64,000 nt of DNA from Gemmatimonadaceae bacterium (GCA_035533755.1 DATLTC010000026.1:1-64000); one strand, 5' to 3'; counted from the stretch's first letter, positions 1-8,261 are shown. The notes: generated by a model not told the origin, from the letters alone. A program made the numbers and translations.

Positions 1-615
1 GAGCAGGTCGGAGATGAGCACCACGAGGCCGCGCCGTTCGAGCAGCCGCGCGGCCTGTTCGAGGGCGGCGGGGGCGCTGGATGCGCGGCCGGCGCCGGCG
101 TCGTCGAGCGCGGCGACGATCCGCCGCCACTGGCCGTGGCGCCCGCGTGGCGGAACGGCGGTGCGCACGCGGTCGTCGAAGCGCACCAGCCCCACGGCGT
201 CGCGCTGCCGGAGCAGCAGCAAGGCGATGGACGCCGCGACGATCTCGGCGTAGGCCAGCTTGGTGAGCCGGGCCGTGTCGCGCGCACCGAACGCGCCGAG
301 CTGGGCGCCGCTCCAGACCATGGAGCGGCTGACGTCGAGCACGACCGTGGCGCGGAGGTTGGTCTCTTCCTCGTACTGCTTGATGACCAGGCGGTCGGCG
401 CGGGCGGCGATCTTCCAGTCCACGTGGCGCAGGTCGTCGCCGGGCAGATAGGGGCGGTACTCGGCGAACTCCACCGAGAATCCCTTGCGGGGCGAGCGAT
501 GGAGGCCGGCCATGAACCCGTCCACCACCCAGCGGGCAACGATTTCCACGTGGCCGAGCGCCGCGAGATGCGCGGGGTCCAGCAGGTCGGCGCGCGTGGC
601 GTGGGCAGTGTCCAT
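1..615 (-). CDS. DUF58 domain protein (3' end cut by window edge)
   Basis: The reading frame is open from an ATG at 615 to the window edge; 205 residues are visible and the C-terminus is missing. Residues 50-67 carry the DUF58 signature (F-x-x-Y-x-x-Y-x-P-G-D-D-L-R-x-x-D-W). Residues 94-98 read D-V-S-R-S, a MIDAS-like DxSxS of a von Willebrand A-like fold, followed by helix-rich sequence. DUF58 proteins are usually encoded next to MoxR AAA ATPases and VWA membrane proteins, which would lie outside the window to the left. No Shine-Dalgarno is visible before the ATG, so a start further upstream is possible. The biochemical role is unknown; an association with MoxR-type chaperone systems is family knowledge, not seen here. 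Confidence 0.85.
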   Translation of the reverse strand, partial: MDTAHATRADLLDPAHLAALGHVEIVARWVVDGFMAGLHRSPRKGFSVEFAEYRPYLPGDDLRHVDWKIAARADRLVIKQYEEETNLRATVVLDVSRSMVWSGAQLGAFGARDTARLTKLAYAEIVAASIALLLLRQRDAVGLVRFDDRVRTAVPPRGRHGQWRRIVAALDDAGAGRASSAPAALEQAARLLERRGLVVLISDLL

Positions 616-687
616 CGGGTCGCGAAAGCTAGACGGCGCGGCGGGATGGGTCAAATGGAGCGGGGCGTTTTCGGGCGCGTGTGCGGA

Positions 688-898
688 GCATCAAGAACGC
701 AGGGTTTCGCGCGGATGCTCCGGATGGGAGGGATGCTCCGGATCGAAGAACTCAGGGTGTGCTTGGCCGGGAGAGCTTCGTGCCCGGTGCACCCCTGGCG
801 CACCGATCTTGCCCCCGCAGCCCCCAAGCAGTTGGAGTTATCAGGAGCATCGGTCCAATCCGGAGCATCGGGATGAACCCCTGGGCTCTGGATGCCCG
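688..898 (+). repeat. Palindromic repeat element, copy A
   Basis: An imperfect ~211-bp inverted repeat. The left arm (688-757) holds two copies of a GGATGCTCCGGAT unit (around 712 and 731). The right arm (821-898) is its reverse complement, beginning CCCCCAAGCAGTTG and ending TCTGGATGCCCG. The central loop is about 60 bp. It shares arms and part of the loop with copy B (1362-1598) and with copy C (3549-3761, inverted). It occupies most of the otherwise gene-free stretch 616-967. Short open frames across it on both strands encode D-A-P-D peptide repeats, which are by-products of the repeat and not genes. Nothing else was recognised in 616-687 or 899-967. Confidence 0.85.
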
Positions 899-967
899 CC
901 CGGCGCAATGATGCGCGCCGCGGTGATTTGCTGGCATGATCCGCGAGCCCTCCCGCGATTTTGGGGC

Positions 968-1399
968 ATGACCCGCGAACCTCTGCTCCGCGAAGAAGTC
1001 ACCGGCTCGGTGATCGGCGCCTTTTTCGAGGTCTACAACACCCTCGGCTTCGGCTTTCTGGAGCACCTGTATGTCATGGCCCTGGAACGCGAACTGCGCG
1101 CCCGAGGACATCGGGTGAGTCGCGAGGTGTATGTGCCCGTGAGCTACAAGGGTGATCTCCTGGGCAAGCAGCGTCTCGACATGATCGTGGACGACGCGGT
1201 GGTGGTGGAGACCAAGTCCACGTACGAGCTGCACCGGGCCGCCACGCGGCAGGTGTACAACTATCTGCGCGCCACCGCCCTCGAGGTCGGACTGGTGCTG
1301 CATTTTGGCCCCACGCCAAAGTTCTACCGGATCGTTGGTCCGCAGAGCCGGCGTTCAGACGGGGATCCAGAACGGAGTGGTTCGCCCGGATGCTCCTGA
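968..1399 (+). CDS. GxxExxY protein, PD-(D/E)XK nuclease-superfamily fold
   Basis: A 143-residue protein of the GxxExxY family (PDDEXK_3). The name motif is G29-F-L-E32-H-L-Y35. A nuclease-like core follows: D71 in L-D-M-I-V, then E81-T-K83 on the next strand, matching D-(x)n-ExK. A conserved Q95-V-Y-N-Y-L helix precedes the last strand (VGLVLHFG). Family members average about 120-140 residues. No cellular role is established that I can cite; endonuclease activity is inferred from the fold. The ATG at 968 gives the expected N-terminus, T-x-x-V-x-G-A-F-x-E-V-Y. The last ~13 codons and the stop lie inside the left arm of repeat copy B, so the C-terminal tail after about residue 125 is repeat-encoded. 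Copy A lies 70 bp upstream. Confidence 0.88.
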   Translation: MTREPLLREEVTGSVIGAFFEVYNTLGFGFLEHLYVMALERELRARGHRVSREVYVPVSYKGDLLGKQRLDMIVDDAVVVETKSTYELHRAATRQVYNYLRATALEVGLVLHFGPTPKFYRIVGPQSRRSDGDPERSGSPGCS

Positions 1400-1598
1400 T
1401 TCAACGGATGCTCCGGATCTCGAAACCATGGGGGGCTTGGCGGGGAGATGTTCGTGGCCGCTGCAGCCGCGGCGCGGTGGGAAGACGCTGCCCCGGCAAA
1501 CCGGGTCTCCCCTCGGCAACCCCCAAGAGTTGCAGTTATCGGGAGCATCAGTTCGATCCGGAGCCATCCGGCTGAACCCCCGGGTTCTGGATGCCCGC
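1362..1598 (+). repeat. Palindromic repeat element, copy B
   Basis: A ~237-bp inverted repeat in the same orientation as copy A. The left arm starts at 1362 (GGGATCCAGAAC) and contains two 18-bp tandem units of the GGATGCTCCGGATC type. The right arm (about 1525-1598) starts CCCCCAAGAGTTGCAGTTAT and ends GGGTTCTGGATGCCCG. The loop contains GCTTGGCGGGGAGATGTTCG and, near its end, CCCCGGCAAACCGGGTCTCC. Both loop segments recur in copy C on the other strand. The stop codon of the GxxExxY gene (1397-1399) lies within the left arm. The element fills most of the space between that gene and lepA. Confidence 0.85.
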
Positions 1599-1732
1599 AG
1601 AGCGCGCCGCGCGACCGGCGCAGCTTGGATCGACCGCCCGGCCCGACTAACTTTGATGGTTACCCATCGCGCGCTCGGCTTCGCGTCGTGCGACCGCCGC
1701 GCATCGTGTTGTCGTCGCCAGCATCGAGCATC

Positions 1733-3532
1733 GTGGATCTCTCGCTCATCCGCAATTTCTGCATCGTCGCGCACATCGATCACGGCAAGTCCACGCTCGC
1801 GGACCGGCTGATCGAAGCCACCGGCATGCTGCAGAAGCGGGAGATGAAGCAGCAGGTGCTGGACACGCTCGATCTGGAGCGGGAGCGCGGCATCACGATC
1901 AAGCTCAACGCCGTGCGGATGTCGTACACGGCGCGCGACGGCAAGACGTACGAGCTGAACCTGATCGACACGCCGGGCCACGTGGATTTCACGTACGAGG
2001 TGTCGCGCTCGCTCAACGCCTGCGAGGGCGCGATCCTGGTGGTGGACGCGTCGCAGGGCATCCAGGCGCAGACGTTGTCGAATCTCTTCCTGGCCATGGA
2101 CGCCGGGCTCGAGATCCTGCCCGTGCTCAACAAGATCGACCTTCCGGGCGCCGAGCCCGAGCGGCGCAAGCAGGAGGTGCACGATCTGATCGGCGCCGAC
2201 CCCGACGAGATCCTGCTGGTGAGCGCCAAGGAAGGCATCGGCGTGCCCGAGCTGCTGGAGGAGATCGTGAAGCGGGTGCCGCCGCCCAAGGGCGACCGCG
2301 ACGGCCCGCTGCGCGCGCTGATCTTCGACTCGTACTACGACCGCTACCGCGGCGCCATTCCCAGCGTGCGCGTGGTGGACGGCGTGCTCAAGCCCGGCAT
2401 GAAGATCTTCTTTGCCAGCGGCAGTCGCGACGCGTACGAGGTGGCCGAGGTGGGCGTGAACCAGCTGCGCCAGGTGGAGACCGACTCGCTCGGACCGGGC
2501 GAGGTGGGCTACGTGGTGGCCAACGTGCGGTCGGTGAAGGAGACGCGGGCCGGCGACACGGTGATGGACTTCGAGCACCCCGCGGCGCAGGCGCTGCCGG
2601 GTTACCGGGACGTGCACTCGATGGTGTTCTCGGGGCTCTACCCCACCGACACCCAGCAGTACGAGACGCTGCGCGACGCGCTGGACAAACTCGTGCTCAA
2701 CGACGCGTCGCTGCACTTCGAGCCCGAGTCGTCGATCGCGCTCGGGTTCGGCTTCCGCTGCGGATTCCTGGGGCTGCTGCACATGGACATCGTGCAGGAG
2801 CGGCTGGAGCGCGAGTTCGATCTGGATCTGATCACCACCGTGCCCAACGTGGAGTACCACGTGTACCACACCGACGGCACCATGGAGCTGATCGAGAATC
2901 CGTCCAAGATGCCGGCCCCGGGCGTGATCGGGCGCATCGAGGAGCCGTACGTGAAGGCGCGCATCATGGCTCCGGCCGATTACATCGGCCCGATCATGTC
3001 GCTGGGCAACGAGCGGCGGGGCGTGTACAAGAACATGACGTACCTGGACCAGTCGCGCGTGGAGTTCGACTGGGAATTCCCGCTCGCCGAGATCATCCTC
3101 GACTTCTTCGACCGTCTCAAGACCATCAGCCGCGGGTACGCGTCGCTGGACTACGAGATGCTCGACTACCGGCCCAGCGACCTCGTGAAGCTGGACATGC
3201 TCATCAACGGCGACGCCGTGGACGCGTTCTCGGTGATCATCCACCGCGACAAGGCATACGAGTGGGGCCGCAAGATCGCCGACAAGCTCAAGGAACTGAT
3301 CCCGCGCCAACTGTTCGAGGTGGCCATCCAGGCGGCCATCGGCACCAAGATCATCGCCCGCACGTCGGTGAAGGCGCTGCGCAAGGACGTGCTGGCCAAG
3401 TGCTACGGCGGCGACATCAGCCGCAAACGCAAGCTCCTCGAGAAGCAGAAAGAGGGCAAGAAGCGCATGAAGCAGGTGGGCGCCGTGGAGATCCCGCAGG
3501 AAGCGTTCCTGGCCGTGCTGCAGGTGGATTAG
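1733..3532 (+). CDS. lepA: Elongation factor 4 (LepA), ribosome-associated GTPase
   Basis: LepA binds the ribosome and remodels tRNA positions during initiation/elongation; it acts in the cytosol and hydrolyses GTP. From a GTG at 1733 the product is 599 residues, the same length as E. coli LepA, and the N-terminus [10 protein letters not shown] aligns with the family. G1 is A-H-I-D-H-G-K-S-T (residues 13-21), followed by the switch sequence [14 protein letters not shown] (G3) and N-K-I-D-L-P (G4). The LepA-specific C-terminal domain ends [20 protein letters not shown], which is diagnostic. The frame is open further upstream, into repeat copy B, but that sequence is not LepA-like. Another GTG at 1706 is possible. 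No clear Shine-Dalgarno is seen. Confidence 0.97.
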   Translation: MDLSLIRNFCIVAHIDHGKSTLADRLIEATGMLQKREMKQQVLDTLDLERERGITIKLNAVRMSYTARDGKTYELNLIDTPGHVDFTYEVSRSLNACEGAILVVDASQGIQAQTLSNLFLAMDAGLEILPVLNKIDLPGAEPERRKQEVHDLIGADPDEILLVSAKEGIGVPELLEEIVKRVPPPKGDRDGPLRALIFDSYYDRYRGAIPSVRVVDGVLKPGMKIFFASGSRDAYEVAEVGVNQLRQVETDSLGPGEVGYVVANVRSVKETRAGDTVMDFEHPAAQALPGYRDVHSMVFSGLYPTDTQQYETLRDALDKLVLNDASLHFEPESSIALGFGFRCGFLGLLHMDIVQERLEREFDLDLITTVPNVEYHVYHTDGTMELIENPSKMPAPGVIGRIEEPYVKARIMAPADYIGPIMSLGNERRGVYKNMTYLDQSRVEFDWEFPLAEIILDFFDRLKTISRGYASLDYEMLDYRPSDLVKLDMLINGDAVDAFSVIIHRDKAYEWGRKIADKLKELIPRQLFEVAIQAAIGTKIIARTSVKALRKDVLAKCYGGDISRKRKLLEKQKEGKKRMKQVGAVEIPQEAFLAVLQVD

Positions 3533-3548
3533 CGGGGTGTGGCTGGCC

Positions 3549-3761
3549 GGCCTCCAGAACCGAGGGGATCGGCCGGAGGCTCCGGATCGCACGGATGCTC
3601 CCGATCAACTGCCAGTGCTTTGGGGGGCTCCGGAGGGGAGAGTCGGTTCGCCGGGGCTCCGGTGATCACGAAGATCTCGCCGCCGAAGCCCCCGAGTTAT
3701 TCATCCGGAGGATCCGTTCGATCCGGAGCATCCCTGCGAACCCCTGCGTTCTTGATGCCCG
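3549..3761 (-). repeat. Palindromic repeat element, copy C (inverted)
   Basis: A third copy of the palindromic family, between lepA and the glycosyltransferase gene. Read on the minus strand it begins GGGCATCAAGAACGCAGGGG, which matches the start of copy A almost exactly. Its minus-strand loop (GGCTTCGGCGGCGAGATCTT, then CCCCGGCGAACCGACTCTCC) matches the plus-strand loop of copy B. It is therefore inverted relative to A and B. Arms carry the same GGATGCTCCGGATCGAAC units. The gap 3533-3829 holds this element plus the promoter/leader described at 3799, and nothing else recognisable. Confidence 0.85.
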
Positions 3762-3798
3762 ACCTGCGTGCGTGATGCCCGGCCGGCCCCGCCGGGCG

Positions 3799-3833
3799 TA
3801 GATTGGCAGATGGCTCCGACCCCGCCCGCATGA
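3799..3833 (+). promoter_or_regulatory. -10-like box and 7-codon leader ORF before the GT9 gene
   Basis: TAGATT (3799-3804) resembles a -10 box. Five bases later an ATG (3810) opens a 7-codon frame encoding M-A-P-T-P-P-A. Its TGA (3831-3833) overlaps the ATG of the glycosyltransferase (3830) as ATGA. If transcription starts about 7 bases after the box, the mRNA would be nearly leaderless and the mini-ORF could couple translation to the main gene. No -35 match was found, so this is only a suggestion. Confidence 0.3.
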
Positions 3834-4846
3834 CCTCACTCGTGGTCCAAACCAGCTTTCTCGGCGACATGGTGCTCACCACGGCGCTGATCGCGGAGCT
3901 GGCCACGCGTGGCCCCGTGGACGTGGTGGCCACGCCGGCGTCGGCCCCGATGCTGGCCAACAATCCCCACGTGCGCCGCGTGATCGTGTACGACAAGCGG
4001 CGTTCGGCGCGCGGCATTCTCGGCTTCCGCCGCATGGCCGGCGAGATGCGCGCCTGCGGCGCCGACGCCGTGTACCTGGCGCAGGGCTCGGTGCGCAGCG
4101 CCGCGCTCGCCTTCGCCACCGGCGCCGCCATCCGCGTGGGCTTTGCCACCTCGGCCGGCCGCGCCCTGTACACCCGCGCCATTCCGTACCGCAAGGACCT
4201 GCACCACGCGGCGCGCCTCTGGCAGTTGGCCGGCGCCGACGGCGACCCAACCCCCGATCGCATCCGCCCGCGGCTCTACCCTGGGGCCGCCGAACGCGCC
4301 GCCGTGGACGCCCTGCTGGCCGGCGCGCCCGACGACGGGCGTCCGCTGGTGGCGCTGGCCCCGGGCAGCGTGTGGGCCACCAAGCGCTGGCCGTACTATC
4401 CGCAACTGGCCCGCGAGTTAGCTGCCGTGGCGCGTCTGGTGGTGGTGGGCAGCGCCGACGACCGGCTGCTGGCCGAGCAGATCGTGGCGGCGGCCGGCCC
4501 CGCCACCGTGGACGCCACCGGCGCGCTGTCGCTGCTCGCCTCGGCGGAGTTGATCGGGCGCTGCCGCGTGCTCGTGACCAACGACTCCGCGCCCCAGCAC
4601 CTGGCGTCGGCCATGGGCACCGCCACGCTGGCCGTGTTCGGACCCACCGTGCCGGCGTTCGGATTCGGGCCCCTGGCCCCCCTTTCATTGATATTGGAGC
4701 ACGGCGGGCTGGACTGCCGGCCCTGCGACAAGCACGGCCCGCCGGCCTGCCCGCTCGGGCACTGGAAATGCATGCGCGATCTGCCCGCAGGTGACGCGGC
4801 GGTGCGCGTTCGCCATCTTCTGTCCGTCCCCACCCAGCCCACATGA
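3830..4846 (+). CDS. Glycosyltransferase family 9 (heptosyltransferase-like)
   Basis: 338 residues. Family 9 enzymes (WaaC/WaaF/WaaQ type) transfer ADP-heptose to the inner core of lipopolysaccharide on the cytosolic face of the inner membrane. The N-terminus, L-V-V-Q-T-S-F-L-G-D-M-V-L-T-T, is the characteristic first strand and loop. The C-terminal donor-binding half has A-L-A-P-G-S-V-W-A-T-K-R-W-P, V-T-N-D-S-A-P-Q-H-L-A-S-A-M-G-T and a C-R-P-C-D-K-H-G-P-P-A-C-P segment typical of WaaF-like members. The ATG at 3830 was chosen because it sits just before the conserved strand; an in-frame TTG at 3803 adds nine non-conserved residues. The stop overlaps the next gene (ATGA). The exact acceptor cannot be told from sequence. 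Confidence 0.9.
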   Translation: MTSLVVQTSFLGDMVLTTALIAELATRGPVDVVATPASAPMLANNPHVRRVIVYDKRRSARGILGFRRMAGEMRACGADAVYLAQGSVRSAALAFATGAAIRVGFATSAGRALYTRAIPYRKDLHHAARLWQLAGADGDPTPDRIRPRLYPGAAERAAVDALLAGAPDDGRPLVALAPGSVWATKRWPYYPQLARELAAVARLVVVGSADDRLLAEQIVAAAGPATVDATGALSLLASAELIGRCRVLVTNDSAPQHLASAMGTATLAVFGPTVPAFGFGPLAPLSLILEHGGLDCRPCDKHGPPACPLGHWKCMRDLPAGDAAVRVRHLLSVPTQPT

Positions 4847-5832
4847 CCGCGAACTCGCGAGACCAATACATCGTCGGCGTCGACCTCGGCGGCACCAACG
4901 TCGTGACCGGCGCCGTATCCGTGGACGGCACCCGCACCTTTGGCGTGCGCTCCGTGCCCACCGAAGCCCAGGCCGGGGCCGAGGGCGTGGTGGACCTGAT
5001 CGTCGCCCAGATCGAGGCGACGATGGCCGACACCATGCGCGACGCCCATGTGCCGCGCGAGGCGCTGCTCGGCATCGGCATCGGCGCGCCGGGCCCGCTG
5101 GACCGCGAACGCGGGCTCGTGATCGTGGCGCCCAATCTGGGCTGGCGGAACTTCCCGTTGCGCGACCGCATCTCAAGCCGGCTGCACATGCCCGCCACGC
5201 TCGACAACGACGCCAACTGCGCCACCGTGGGCGAGTGGTGGCAGGGCGCGGCCCGCGGCGGCCGCCACGTGGTGGGGCTGACCATCGGCACCGGCATCGG
5301 CGGCGGGCTGATCCTGGACGGCAAGCTGTACCACGGCGCGTCGGACGTGGCCGGCGAGATCGGGCACACCACCATCGATCTCAACGGCCGCCACTGCAAG
5401 TGCGGCAACTACGGCTGCCTGGAGGCGTATGCCTCGGGACCGGCCATCGCCACGCGGGCCCGCGAGGTGCTGGTGCGCGAGGGCACCGAGTCGCTCATGC
5501 CGCTGATGGTGCAGGGCAATCTGGACCGCCTCACCGCGCAGACGGTGTACGATGCCGCGCAGCAGGGCGACGCGGTGGCGGACGAGATCGTGCGCGACAC
5601 CGGGCGGTATCTGGGCGCCGGCGTGGCCAACCTGCTCAACATCTTCAATCCCGATGTCGTGGTGGTGGCCGGGGGCGTGACGCACGCCGGCGACCGGCTG
5701 TTCGTGCCGCTCCGCGCCGAGGTGCGGCGCCGGGCGTTCGCGCCGGCCGTGGACGCGGCGCGCATCGTGCCCGGGGAGTTGCCCGGAACGGCCGGGGTGG
5801 TGGGGGCAGTGAGGACCTTCCTGAACCGCTGA
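4843..5832 (+). CDS. ROK-family sugar kinase (glucokinase-like)
   Basis: 329 residues, one ROK domain without an N-terminal DNA-binding domain, so a kinase rather than a repressor. The phosphate-binding loop is G-V-D-L-G-G-T-N at residues 12-19. The catalytic region is D-N-D-A-N-C-A, and the ROK signature contains G-E-I-G-H followed by the zinc site C-K-C-G-N-Y-G-C-L-E. The reaction expected is ATP-dependent phosphorylation of glucose or a related hexose or acyl-amino sugar; substrate is not resolvable. The start overlaps the stop of the glycosyltransferase by 4 bp. Another sugar-kinase-fold gene follows after 28 bp, so the operon may supply sugar phosphates for envelope glycans; that is inference. 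Confidence 0.92.
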   Translation: MTANSRDQYIVGVDLGGTNVVTGAVSVDGTRTFGVRSVPTEAQAGAEGVVDLIVAQIEATMADTMRDAHVPREALLGIGIGAPGPLDRERGLVIVAPNLGWRNFPLRDRISSRLHMPATLDNDANCATVGEWWQGAARGGRHVVGLTIGTGIGGGLILDGKLYHGASDVAGEIGHTTIDLNGRHCKCGNYGCLEAYASGPAIATRAREVLVREGTESLMPLMVQGNLDRLTAQTVYDAAQQGDAVADEIVRDTGRYLGAGVANLLNIFNPDVVVVAGGVTHAGDRLFVPLRAEVRRRAFAPAVDAARIVPGELPGTAGVVGAVRTFLNR

Positions 5833-5860
5833 ACCGCGCACTGCCGGAACAGCAGGGATT

Positions 5861-6826
5861 ATGAAGCTCGGCATCATCGGCACGTTCGTCTGGGACGTCA
5901 TCTACGGCCGCGACGTCCGCCAGGGCCCCATCGAGGAATGGGGGGGCGTGACGTACACGCTCAGCGGCCTGGATGCGGCGCTGGGCGACGACTGGCAGAT
6001 CGTCCCGTTGATCAAGGTGGGTTCCGACCTGGCCGAACGGGCCCGGGCGTTCCTGCGCACGCTGCGCCACGTGGCGCCCGACGCGGCGCTGGTGGAGGTG
6101 CCGTATCCCAACAACCGGGTGGAGATCCGCTACCACACCGAGGCGCGGCGCAGCGAATGGCTCACCGGCGGGGTGCCGGGCTGGACCTGGGCCGGCCTGC
6201 AGCCGCTGCTCCGCGATCTCGACGCCCTGTACATCAATCTCCTGGCCGGCTGGGAGGTGGACCTCGAGACGGCGCAGCTCATCCGCCAGCACTTCAAGGG
6301 GCCCATCTACTGCGATCTGCATTCGCTCATGCTGGCCCTGCAGCCCGACGGCCTGCGCACGCCGCGGCCGCTGCCCAACGTGCGGGAGTGGTGCGCCTGC
6401 TTCGACCTGGTGCAGGTGAACGAGGACGAGATGGCGCTGCTGGCCCCCGATCCGCTGGCGCTCGCGGCCACGGTGCTCGACGCCGGGGCGCGGTGCCTGG
6501 TGGTCACCCTGGGGGCCCGCGGGGCCGTGTATTTTGCCGCGCCGGACTTCGAACGGCTGGGGGACCTCCGCCGCCCCCGGCCGCTGGGGGCCATTTCCGG
6601 CCCGCTGCGCACCGAATTGGTGCCCACCGCGGTGTCAAGCCCCGCCGGCGGCGATCCCACGGGTTGTGGAGACGTGTGGGGGGCAACCTATTTCTCTCGG
6701 CTCCTCGCGGGTGATAAGTTGGGTGACGCCATCCGCGCGGCGCATCGCGCCGCGGGACGCAATCTCGAGCACCGGGGCGCCACCGGACTCGCGCACCACC
6801 TTCGAGGGGAATTCAGCGCCACGTGA
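5861..6826 (+). CDS. PfkB-family carbohydrate kinase-like protein
   Basis: 321 residues with a ribokinase fold. The N-terminus M-K-L-G-I-I-G-T-F-V-W-D and an early G-G-V-T-Y-T-L-S-G substrate-side motif are seen. The anion-hole/catalytic loop G-G-D-P-T-G-C-G-D-V-W-G-A lies near residues 264-276 and keeps the catalytic Asp of the family D-T-x-G-x-G-D pattern, with Pro before Thr. N-E-D-E-M-A-L-L (near 187) is the usual nucleotide-side N-x-x-E. Substrate unknown. The gene overlaps the following ATPase-type regulator by 4 bp (GTGA), an unusual partner for a sugar kinase, so a sensory rather than metabolic role is possible. Confidence 0.82.
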   Translation: MKLGIIGTFVWDVIYGRDVRQGPIEEWGGVTYTLSGLDAALGDDWQIVPLIKVGSDLAERARAFLRTLRHVAPDAALVEVPYPNNRVEIRYHTEARRSEWLTGGVPGWTWAGLQPLLRDLDALYINLLAGWEVDLETAQLIRQHFKGPIYCDLHSLMLALQPDGLRTPRPLPNVREWCACFDLVQVNEDEMALLAPDPLALAATVLDAGARCLVVTLGARGAVYFAAPDFERLGDLRRPRPLGAISGPLRTELVPTAVSSPAGGDPTGCGDVWGATYFSRLLAGDKLGDAIRAAHRAAGRNLEHRGATGLAHHLRGEFSAT

Positions 6827-7710
6827 CTACCGTCATCAATGTCCCGCCATCGCTCGACGACCAGTCGTTCGAGCAGGTGCTGGAGCAGCTGGCGCCGCTG
6901 CCTCCCGACGAGAAGATCCTGGTCGATGCCCGCCATTGCCGGTGGGCGTCGCCCTACGGGCTCACCGCCCTCCTGACGCTGGCCCAGACCCGCGAGGAGC
7001 GGCCGGGCTTTGCCGTGCCCGAAGCCGAGGACACGGCCGGGTACTGGGCCCGCGCCGACTTCTTCCGGTATGCGGCCGACCTCTACGAGATGCACGGCGC
7101 CGTGCCCAAGCGCACGGGCGGCGACTCGCGCGTGCTGCTCGAGGTCACCCCGGTGGCCAAGAGCGAGGACGTGCACGAGGTGGTGGACCGCATCCAGCAG
7201 AAGGCGCAGCAGATCATCGCCACCGAACTGAGCCTGGACGCCAAGGCCACGGTGGGGTTCGCGATGACGCTGTCGGAGGTGTGCCAGAACATCGTGGAGC
7301 ACGCCGGCCGCGGCGGGTGGGTGGCCGTGCAGGCCTACACCTGGAAGAAGCGGCTCGGCCGCCGCGTGGTGCAGATCGCGGTGTGCGACGCCGGCATCGG
7401 GTTCCGCAACTCCCTGGAGGGGGCGCCGGGCCGGGTGCGCGACGACCGCTGGGACGACGGCGCCGCCCTCGAGGCGGCCGTCATCCGGGGGGTGAGCCGG
7501 TTCCGCGACCCCGGCCGGGGGCAGGGCCTGTCGGGCGTGCGCCGCTACTGCGGCCGCTGGGAGGGCAAGCTGTCCATCCGCAGCGGCACGGCGCGTATTG
7601 CGCTCGTCCCCAAGTGGGACGAGGATGTTCCTCTGGAAGAAGACCTTTCCCCCTTTCCCGGCGCTCAAGTGCAGGTCACGATCCCCGAGCGCGCGGCGGC
7701 CAAGGAATGA
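6823..7710 (+). CDS. STAS-like plus HATPase anti-sigma-type protein
   Basis: 295 residues. The N-terminal ~90 residues (I-L-V-D-A-R-H-C-R-W-A-S-P-Y-G-L) look like a STAS-type beta-alpha sheet. The C-terminal half is a GHKL ATPase with N-box S-E-V-C-Q-N-I-V-E-H-A (about 151-161), G1 box V-C-D-A-G-I-G-F (about 187-194) and a G2-like G-R-G-Q-G-L-S-G-V (about 230). No dimerisation/phosphoacceptor His domain is present, which argues for an anti-sigma-factor serine kinase or related switch protein rather than a sensor kinase. The start is a GTG overlapping the PfkB stop. The next gene encodes a STAS-like protein that could be its antagonist partner, as in SpoIIAB/SpoIIAA systems (inference). Confidence 0.8.
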   Translation: MTTVINVPPSLDDQSFEQVLEQLAPLPPDEKILVDARHCRWASPYGLTALLTLAQTREERPGFAVPEAEDTAGYWARADFFRYAADLYEMHGAVPKRTGGDSRVLLEVTPVAKSEDVHEVVDRIQQKAQQIIATELSLDAKATVGFAMTLSEVCQNIVEHAGRGGWVAVQAYTWKKRLGRRVVQIAVCDAGIGFRNSLEGAPGRVRDDRWDDGAALEAAVIRGVSRFRDPGRGQGLSGVRRYCGRWEGKLSIRSGTARIALVPKWDEDVPLEEDLSPFPGAQVQVTIPERAAAKE

Positions 7711-8261
7711 ACCACATCGACCTCGGTTCGGTGCTGCGACAGACCGTTTCCGCCAACCTGTATTCCAATCTGGTCACGCGCCCCACGGGGGCCGCGGTCC
7801 GCAATCAGATCGAATTGCTGATGCGCGAGGCGCACGAGCGCACGCTCACCGTGCTCGACTTCTCGCACGTCTCGATGATGGACTTCTCGTGCGCCGACGA
7901 GGTGATCGCCAAGCTCCTGCTGCGCTACTGCGCCGAGAACCCGCCGCACGAGGCGTACTTCCTGTTCCGCGGCGTGACCGACGACCACTGGGAGGCCATC
8001 GAGACGGTGCTGGAGCGCCATGGGCTGGCCCTGGCCATCGAGCAGGAGGACGGGGTGCACGTGGTGGGTGTGCTCAGCGAGCGCGAGCGCCGGGCCTGGG
8101 AGGCGCTCAAGCGGCACGGGCGCGCCATGGCCGCGGACCTCACGGGCGAGATCGGCGAGGACGAGCCCCAGGTGCGCAGCACCCTCGACGGGCTGTGGCG
8201 CCGGCGGCTGCTCATGCGTCTGGATGAGCAGTACGTGGCCATTGGAGGCGACCGTGGATGA
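7707..8261 (+). CDS. STAS-like protein with C-terminal helix-rich tail
   Basis: 184 residues. Residues about 48-66 (V-L-D-F-S-H-V-S-M-M-D-F-S-C-A-D-E) match the STAS/anti-anti-sigma phosphorylation-site region, with serines in the position usually phosphorylated. The segment after about residue 125 (E-R-R-A-W-E-A-L-K-R-H-G-R-A-M-A-A-D-L) looks like a winged helix: helices, then a basic W-R-R-R-L-L. It may thus link partner switching to DNA or protein binding. The ATG overlaps the stop of the ATPase gene (ATGA), so the two are probably made in coupled amounts. Function beyond that is not known. Confidence 0.7.
   Translation: MNHIDLGSVLRQTVSANLYSNLVTRPTGAAVRNQIELLMREAHERTLTVLDFSHVSMMDFSCADEVIAKLLLRYCAENPPHEAYFLFRGVTDDHWEAIETVLERHGLALAIEQEDGVHVVGVLSERERRAWEALKRHGRAMAADLTGEIGEDEPQVRSTLDGLWRRRLLMRLDEQYVAIGGDRG

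Noticed and set aside
651-911. Small open frames on both strands with D-A-P-D peptide repeats
   Set aside because: They lie wholly in palindromic repeat A and recur in copies B and C because of the repeat units; no ribosome sites.
1355-3592. A 745-codon open frame antisense to lepA
   Set aside because: It is a shadow of the GC-rich codon pattern of lepA; the protein is low-complexity His/Arg/Val-rich and matches no family, while the plus strand encodes a complete LepA.
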